Positions 1 through 4,396 of a stretch of 6,002 bases of DNA are shown here, one piece after another. Position numbers and translations under genes: made by a program. The stretch comes from an uncultured Clostridia bacterium (GTDB taxonomy: Bacteria; Bacillota; Clostridia; Oscillospirales; CAG-272), in NCBI GenBank assembly GCA_945949385.1, contig CAMFEL010000118.1, positions 1 through 6,002 on the forward strand, in the 5' to 3' direction. The notes below the pieces were generated by a model that saw nothing but the letters and a program-made list of their open reading frames with translations, was not told the origin of the DNA and did not search any database. The stretch's first letter is position 1. Every line of letters begins with the position of its first letter.

Positions 1-399
1 GGCCGCGGCACTTGCCACCTCGCGGACAGCAAGCATTACGGAATCGGTACTGCGCTCCGTTATGCTTTTAATCCCCTTGATGGAGCTGTTGCCCATTTTT
101 TCAAGGGCACTGCGAAGCTCAGGCTGAAACAGAATAACAAGGGCAATAACGCCGACCTGGAAAATATTCTGGAAAAGATACTGTATGGTGTGCATCCCTG
201 CCACATCGCTGATAACAAGGGCGATTAAAAACAGGATAACACCCGCCGCAAGTTTCCCCGCCCGCCTGTCGCGGACGAACTTGTAGGCATAGTACAGAAT
301 CACGGAAACCAGAAGTATATCGATAACATCCACAATCTTTATGGTGCGAATTATATCGAAGATGGTGCTGAAAAAGTCACCGACGCCGCTGAATGTCAA
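1..399 (-). CDS. cdaA: Diadenylate cyclase CdaA, N-terminal part (3' end beyond window)
   Basis: CdaA makes cyclic di-AMP from two ATP at the membrane; the messenger controls potassium/osmolyte balance and cell-wall homeostasis. The visible 133 codons give the membrane part: hydrophobic helices at about residues 23-42, 50-68 and 75-91. They are followed by the family motif FQPELR at 91-96, then LEKMG and a helix (VREVASAAA) that leads into the DAC catalytic domain. The catalytic DGA and RHR motifs would lie outside the window. The start is TTG at 399-397: an in-frame TAA lies two codons upstream, GGGGGG preceded by AA sits 7 bases before it, and no ATG occurs in frame before Met69. The gene has its own promoter (467-495) and is separated from the ABC-F gene by a terminator. 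In Firmicutes cdaA is normally followed by cdaR and glmM, which cannot be tested here. Confidence 0.93.
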   Translation of the reverse strand, partial: MTFSGVGDFFSTIFDIIRTIKIVDVIDILLVSVILYYAYKFVRDRRAGKLAAGVILFLIALVISDVAGMHTIQYLFQNIFQVGVIALVILFQPELRSALEKMGNSSIKGIKSITERSTDSVMLAVREVASAAA

Positions 400-406
400 A
401 TGTTAT

Positions 407-414
407 CCCCCCTT
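407..414 (-). promoter_or_regulatory. Ribosome binding site deciding the TTG start of cdaA
   Basis: The minus strand reads AAGGGGGG, ending 7 bases before the TTG. This is a G-run variant of the AAGGAGG consensus. Together with the in-frame TAA just upstream of the start, it makes TTG the only sensible start. Confidence 0.7.
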
Positions 415-426
415 GTAATTTTTCTC

Positions 427-442
427 CGGCAGGAAAATGCCG
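427..442 (-). repeat. Small inverted repeat in the cdaA leader
   Basis: CGGCA and TGCCG form a 5-bp stem around a 6-base loop, between the predicted transcription start and the ribosome binding site. It leaves the ribosome binding site free. The stem is short, so it may be chance; no riboswitch architecture is recognisable in this leader of about 60 bases. Confidence 0.3.
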
Positions 443-466
443 CCGATATTATTTTTATACTAATAA

Positions 467-495
467 ATTATAGCACATAATAAGAGTTATTTCAA
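467..495 (-). promoter_or_regulatory. Housekeeping promoter of cdaA (extended -10)
   Basis: On the minus strand the -35 is TTGAAA (495-490), the spacer is 17 bases (489-473), and the -10 is a perfect TATAAT (472-467). A TG one base upstream of the -10 gives an extended -10. Transcription should start near 460, about 60 bases before the TTG start codon. The region upstream of the -35 (about 496-550) is extremely AT-rich with A and T runs, as in UP elements of strong promoters. Fit to the sigma-A consensus is seen in the sequence; activity is inferred. Confidence 0.82.
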
Positions 496-539
496 ATATA
501 TTTAATAAAAATATGAGATGAATCCTAAAAATTATTTGA
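492..539. repeat. AT-rich inverted repeat overlapping the cdaA -35
   Basis: TCAAATA (492-498) and TATTTGA (533-539) are perfect 7-base inverted copies 34 bases apart. One arm overlaps the -35 box. In such AT-rich DNA this may be coincidence. The 400-623 gap holds otherwise only the cdaA promoter and leader, AT-rich DNA, and the terminator of the upstream gene. Confidence 0.25.
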
Positions 540-577
540 TTTTTTTGTAAATATTGTCACGAAACGGACATATTACA

Positions 578-614
578 AAAACACACCCTCAGGTTTTTCC
601 ATCGGGTGTGTTTT
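578..614 (-). terminator. Rho-independent terminator after the ABC-F gene
   Basis: The 11-base arms 578-588 (AAAACACACCC on the plus strand) and 604-614 (GGGTGTGTTTT) pair perfectly around a 15-base loop. The loop can add a small internal GG/CC pairing. Read on the minus strand, the hairpin begins 9 bases after the ABC-F stop codon and ends in TTTTTGT. The T run lies partly in the stem, so the structure looks bidirectional, though nothing convergent is present. It separates the ABC-F transcript from cdaA. Confidence 0.83.
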
Positions 615-623
615 CTGTGAGAC

Positions 624-2225
624 TCATTCCTGCATTTCGGCGGCTTCTTTCTTAGCCAGGAATTCCTCGTAGGTGCCGCTGAAATCGGTTATTCCGTCGG
701 GGCGAAGCTCGATTATTCGGTTCGCCACCGTATTAACGATTTCGTAGTCGTGACTTGACAGGAGCAAATTGCCCTTGAAGTCACGCAAGCCGTTGTTCAC
801 AGCGGTTATAGACTCAAGGTCAAGATGGTCGGTAGGCTGGTCGACTATGAGAAAGTTTGAGCCGAACAGCATCATGCGGGCAAACATACATCTTACCTTT
901 TCACCGCCTGACAGAACGCATACCTGCTTATAGGGAGCGTCGCCGGAAAACAGCATTCTTCCCAGCATTCCGCGCAGATAAGTCTCCGTCTGATCCTTGG
1001 AACAGGGACGCATCCAGTCAAGCATATTTTCAGTATGTCCCTCAAAATAAGCGGTGTTGTCGTGGGGAAAATAGGATTTCGTAATGCTGATACCCCACTT
1101 GAAGCTGCCGCTGTCGGGCTCCGTTTCTTCCATAAGAACACGGAACAGCGCGGTTATCGCAAGTTCGTTTCCCACAAAGGCGATCTTATCTTCCTTGCAT
1201 ACGGTAAAAGAAACATTTGAGAAAAGCTGCACGCCGTTTTCACTTTTGGCAAGATCGTTTACGAAAAGGATATCCTTTCCCGCCACTCTGTCCATTTCAA
1301 ATCCGATATAAGGATAGCGGCGGCTTGAAGCGGGCAGCTCCTGAACTGTCAGCTTATCAAGCAGCTTGCGGCGGGAAGTCGCCTGACGGGATTTGGATTT
1401 GTTTGCTGAGAAACGGGATATAAATTCCTGAAGCTCCCGAATTTTTTCTTCGTTCTTTTTATTCTGTGCCTTGGTCAGCCGCTGAATAAGCTGGCTGGAT
1501 TCGTACCAGAACTCGTAGTTGCCCACATACATCTTTATTCCGTTGTAGTCAATATCCACAATATTGGTGCAGACATTGTTCAGAAAATGACGGTCGTGTG
1601 ATATAACCAGTACGGTGCCGAAATAGTCTGACAGAAAGTCCTCAAGCCAGCGCACCGCCGCAAGATCCAGACCGTTGGTGGGCTCGTCAAGAAGAATAAT
1701 ATCGGGGTTTCCGAACAGCGCCCGGGCAAGCAGCACCTTGACCTTGTCGCTGTCACGGAGAGCGGACATAGGACTTTCCAGAACGCTTTCGGGAAGTCCC
1801 AGCCCCTGTATCATTTTTGAAGCGTCGCTTTCGGCCTCCCAGCCGCCCAGCTCCGCAAACTCGCCCTCAAGCTCAGCGGCGCGGATACCGTCCTCATCGG
1901 AAAAGTCCTCTTTTGCATAGATTGCGTCCTTTTCCTTCATAATGTCGTACAGACGGCGGTTGCCCATTATGACCGTGTCAAGCACGGTGTATGCGTCAAA
2001 AGCGAAATGATCCTGACGCAGCACGGACATCCGCACCTTTTCGGAAATTTCTATACTGCCCGTGGTAGGTTCAAGCTCTCCGCAGAGCAGCTTGAAAAAG
2101 GTAGTTTTTCCGGCGCCGTTTGCGCCGATTACTCCGTAGCAGTTGCCGGGAGTGAATTTCAGATCAACATTCTTGAATAGAAGCTGACCGCCGAAGTTGA
2201 AAGATAAATTGTTTACTGTGATCAT
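624..2225 (-). CDS. ABC-F family ATPase (YkpA/YbiT-like) with one degenerate ATP site
   Basis: A soluble ABC-F protein of 533 residues with two ABC domains and no membrane segment. Characterised members bind the ribosomal E site and adjust translation or protect against antibiotics. NBD1 has Walker A GANGAGKT (34-41), Walker B with DEP at 180-182 and H-loop His210, but its signature is LRDSDK (156-161) instead of LSGGEK. A charged linker (about 236-310) matches the P-site tRNA interaction motif. NBD2 has an intact signature LSGGEK (438-443) and H-loop His492. Its Walker A reads VGNELAIT (351-358) without the GK, its Q-loop position is His388, and the catalytic Glu is Gln463 (DQPTD). ATG at 2225 is preferred over TTG at 2228: an AAGGA lies 10 bases upstream and MITVNNLSF is a typical family start. 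The gene has its own promoter and terminator. No antibiotic-resistance role can be read from the sequence. Confidence 0.93.
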   Translation of the reverse strand: MITVNNLSFNFGGQLLFKNVDLKFTPGNCYGVIGANGAGKTTFFKLLCGELEPTTGSIEISEKVRMSVLRQDHFAFDAYTVLDTVIMGNRRLYDIMKEKDAIYAKEDFSDEDGIRAAELEGEFAELGGWEAESDASKMIQGLGLPESVLESPMSALRDSDKVKVLLARALFGNPDIILLDEPTNGLDLAAVRWLEDFLSDYFGTVLVISHDRHFLNNVCTNIVDIDYNGIKMYVGNYEFWYESSQLIQRLTKAQNKKNEEKIRELQEFISRFSANKSKSRQATSRRKLLDKLTVQELPASSRRYPYIGFEMDRVAGKDILFVNDLAKSENGVQLFSNVSFTVCKEDKIAFVGNELAITALFRVLMEETEPDSGSFKWGISITKSYFPHDNTAYFEGHTENMLDWMRPCSKDQTETYLRGMLGRMLFSGDAPYKQVCVLSGGEKVRCMFARMMLFGSNFLIVDQPTDHLDLESITAVNNGLRDFKGNLLLSSHDYEIVNTVANRIIELRPDGITDFSGTYEEFLAKKEAAEMQE

Positions 2226-2267
2226 CAATCAGTATTCCTTTTCTTGGCTTATAATTGCAGTCCGTTT

Positions 2268-2296
2268 ATGATACCACCGCAGTGCCGCGGTGTCAA
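2268..2296 (-). promoter_or_regulatory. Promoter of the ABC-F gene
   Basis: The minus strand has a perfect -35 TTGACA (2296-2291), a 17-base spacer (2290-2274) and a -10 TATCAT (2273-2268), one mismatch from consensus. The -35 starts 4 bases after the SDR stop codon. Transcription should start near 2261, giving a leader of about 35 bases. The GC-rich spacer contains an inverted repeat. This suggests that the ABC-F gene can be transcribed apart from the upstream operon. Confidence 0.72.
2275..2292. repeat. Palindrome inside the ABC-F promoter spacer (possible operator)
   Basis: CACCGC and GCGGTG are perfect 6-base inverted copies around a 6-base centre. They fill nearly the whole -35/-10 spacer and overlap the last two bases of the -35. 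The position suits a repressor operator. In read-through RNA from the SDR gene it could instead fold as a hairpin, but no T run follows, so it is not a standard terminator. Confidence 0.45.
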
Positions 2297-2300
2297 GGGC

Positions 2301-3017
2301 TTATCTGCCGAAACCGCCGTCAACGCCGATGCACTGAGCGGTAATGTATCTTGCACCGTCGGTGGAGAGAAAATGTACAAGGCGCGCCACCTCCCACGCC
2401 TGTCCGAAGCGTCCCACAGGTATTTCCTTTGCAAGGGCACGCTTTTCGCTGTCGCTGAAGCAGGCGTTCATATCCGTGTCAATAACACCGGGCTCCACAC
2501 AGTTTACCGTTACTCCCGATGGCGCAAGCTCTTTTGCAAGCGCCACGGTAAGGCCGCGAACTCCTGCTTTTGAAGCGCTGTACGCGCACTCGCAGGAGGC
2601 GCCTACCGCCCCCCATATACTGCCGATATTTATTATTGAGCCGCTGTGAGAAGCCGCCATGACCTTTGATGCCTCGCGGCAAAGAGTGAAAACGGAAGTG
2701 AGATTTGTATCTGCAATGCGCCGCCAATCGCTGTCCGATGTGTCGCATATCTGCGCTATATGGGAAATACCGGCACAGCAAACAAGCGTGTCAAGTCCGC
2801 CCAACATTTTAACCGCAGTCTCAAAAGCGGATACAGCCTGAGACGGATCCGAAACATTGCACCTGAGACATTCGGCACCGCTTTTTTCACAAAGAGCCCG
2901 GGCAGCCTCGTCGCTGTTTCTGTAAAGGAAAATCACCCTGTCTCCCTCAGAACGGAATTTTTCCGCGCAGGCGGCGCCGATCCCCCGGCTGCCGCCCGAT
3001 ATCAGAACTTTTTTCAT
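2301..3017 (-). CDS. Short-chain dehydrogenase/reductase (FabG-like)
   Basis: A 238-residue classical SDR with one Rossmann domain. It should oxidise or reduce a hydroxyl/carbonyl group with a nicotinamide cofactor in the cytoplasm. Visible motifs are the cofactor loop SGGSRGIG (7-14), CCAG (80-83) where NNAG is usual, and catalytic Asn105, Ser133, Tyr146 and Lys150 (YSASK). The C-terminal pattern YITAQ...GVDGGFG is FabG-like. Arg11 in the glycine loop and Arg33 after the second strand favour NADP(H). The protein has 13 cysteines. ATG at 3017 has AAAGGAG 5 bases upstream. It follows the dehydratase gene by 32 bases on the same strand with no terminator, so it is probably co-transcribed. Substrate unknown: alternatives are 3-oxoacyl-ACP reductase, the EF-P 5-aminopentanone reductase group (YmfI), or a reductase serving the dehydratase. 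Confidence 0.9.
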   Translation of the reverse strand: MKKVLISGGSRGIGAACAEKFRSEGDRVIFLYRNSDEAARALCEKSGAECLRCNVSDPSQAVSAFETAVKMLGGLDTLVCCAGISHIAQICDTSDSDWRRIADTNLTSVFTLCREASKVMAASHSGSIINIGSIWGAVGASCECAYSASKAGVRGLTVALAKELAPSGVTVNCVEPGVIDTDMNACFSDSEKRALAKEIPVGRFGQAWEVARLVHFLSTDGARYITAQCIGVDGGFGR

Positions 3018-3049
3018 AGCCGCTCCTTTACTTTAACATACAAAAAAAC

Positions 3050-4396
3050 TTACAGAATTCCCGCCGGCTGTTCAGCCTTTCCCGAAGCTTTGCTCCCGGT
3101 ATTTTCAACATAAGCGGAATGGGTTTCCCTCTGAGTTTGCGGTTTTTCTCTGCTAACCTCAGCCTTTTCATGGGCGCAGGAAAGCATGAGCTTTATTCTG
3201 TTTTCCTGATTTATCTGCGTTGCTCCCGCGTCGTAGTCAACGGCTACTATATTACATTCGGGATTTTTTTCTTTTATGGGCTTCATCATTCCCTTGCCAA
3301 CGATATGATTGGGGAGACAGCCGAAAGGCTGAACGCATACAATATTATCAATTCCCGAATCAATAAGCTCCAGCATTTCCGCAGGCAGAAGCCAGCCCTC
3401 ACCCATCTTCATTCCCTTGCCGATATAACCGTCAATAAGGCTTTTCGTATGCTCAAAGGGAGTCGGAGCAGCAAAAGAACTGTTCGCTTTTATTGCCCTT
3501 ATCATATCTCTCTGCTTGTTTTCCACAATTCGCAGGATCACACGGCATATGTTCTTATACATAGGCTTTACGCCGTAAAGATCGTTGTCGTTTATGCCGT
3601 TCTGTATACAGTACAGACAAAAATCAAGAAGCCCTGCCATAGTGACCTCGGCACCCTCGGAAACCAGAAAATCCTCAAGGTGATTGTTTCCCAGCGGCGA
3701 GAATTTTACAAAAATCTCGCCGACAATGCCAACCTTTATTTTCTTTTCGCCGGTTTTGGGCAAAGCGTCGAAATCACGCACAATGGCGGCATAATTTTTC
3801 TTGACCTTGCTGTAATGCAGGCTGTGCTCCGCCATTTCGTCGGTAAGTTTGTCCGTCCATTTGTCGCACAGAGCAAGAGTTGCGCCCTTCTCTTTTTCGT
3901 AAGGCAGACACTGATTGCGCATAAGCATCAGCAGATCTCCGTACAGAACGGCGTACACCATGCGGTAAAGAATAGGCAGCGTAAGCTTAAAGCCCGGGTT
4001 TTCCTCAAGTCCCGCAAAGTTAAGGCTGATTACGGGAACATAAGAGTATCCCGCCTTTTCAAGAGCTTTTCTGAGTAGGGGAATATAGTTTGATGCACGG
4101 CATCCGCCGCCTGTCTGCGTGAACAGAAGCGCTACTTTGTGGGTGTCGTATTTTCCGCTTTCAAGAGCGTCGATAAACTGCCCCACCACAAGAAGCGCGG
4201 GATAGCAGGCATCGTTATGTACGTATTTAAGACCGCTGTCCACCACATTTCTGCCGTAGTTTACCAGCGGCTCTGCATGATAGCCGTAGCGCTCCAATAT
4301 TTTTGCTATAAGTTTGAAATGAACGGGAAGCATAGTCGGGATAAGGATAGTATAATCCTTTCTCATTTCTTCCGTAAAAACTACCTTTTCCGTCAC
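3050..4396 (-). CDS. 2-hydroxyacyl-CoA dehydratase-like (HgdB-type) protein
   Basis: A 448-residue protein matching the C-terminal part of the large CoA-activase/dehydratase fusion proteins. It resembles the subunits that hold an Fe-S cluster and receive electrons from an ATP-driven activase in 2-hydroxyacyl-CoA dehydratases, benzoyl-CoA reductases and double-cubane cluster proteins. The start region FTEEMRKDYTILIP (7-20) is a family hallmark. Candidate cluster cysteines are Cys64 (NDACYP), Cys99 (GGGCRASNY), Cys260/Cys263 (CLYC) and Cys355/Cys360 (CVQPFGC). Family similarity ends near VDYDAGATQINQENRIKLML; about 41 polar residues (408-448) form an unrelated tail. The start is GTG at 4396, sharing GTGA with the upstream stop, behind AAGGAGG at 7 bases. 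Translation is therefore probably coupled to the activase. The physiological substrate is unknown, and the Fe-S ligands are inferred from position. Confidence 0.88.
   Translation of the reverse strand: MTEKVVFTEEMRKDYTILIPTMLPVHFKLIAKILERYGYHAEPLVNYGRNVVDSGLKYVHNDACYPALLVVGQFIDALESGKYDTHKVALLFTQTGGGCRASNYIPLLRKALEKAGYSYVPVISLNFAGLEENPGFKLTLPILYRMVYAVLYGDLLMLMRNQCLPYEKEKGATLALCDKWTDKLTDEMAEHSLHYSKVKKNYAAIVRDFDALPKTGEKKIKVGIVGEIFVKFSPLGNNHLEDFLVSEGAEVTMAGLLDFCLYCIQNGINDNDLYGVKPMYKNICRVILRIVENKQRDMIRAIKANSSFAAPTPFEHTKSLIDGYIGKGMKMGEGWLLPAEMLELIDSGIDNIVCVQPFGCLPNHIVGKGMMKPIKEKNPECNIVAVDYDAGATQINQENRIKLMLSCAHEKAEVSREKPQTQRETHSAYVENTGSKASGKAEQPAGIL

Noticed and set aside
1743..1760. A local frameshift error producing LRDSDK in place of LSGGEK in the ABC-F NBD1 signature.
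   Set aside because: The flanking residues on both sides match the family in the same frame with no length change, so a compensated frameshift is unlikely. Parallel changes at the other site II motifs also argue for real divergence.
2250..2255. A TATAAT on the plus strand as a divergent promoter.
   Set aside because: No acceptable -35 lies 16-18 bases upstream, and no plus-strand gene follows.
2275..2292. Intrinsic terminator after the SDR gene.
   Set aside because: The 6-bp GC-rich hairpin is followed by GTATCATAAACGG on the minus strand, with no T run. The promoter-spacer explanation fits better.
3119..4078. A 319-codon open frame on the plus strand opposite the HgdB-like gene.
   Set aside because: It is antisense to a clearly recognisable gene, its translation resembles no family, and no ribosome binding site or promoter supports it. 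Long antisense frames are common opposite genes with this base composition.
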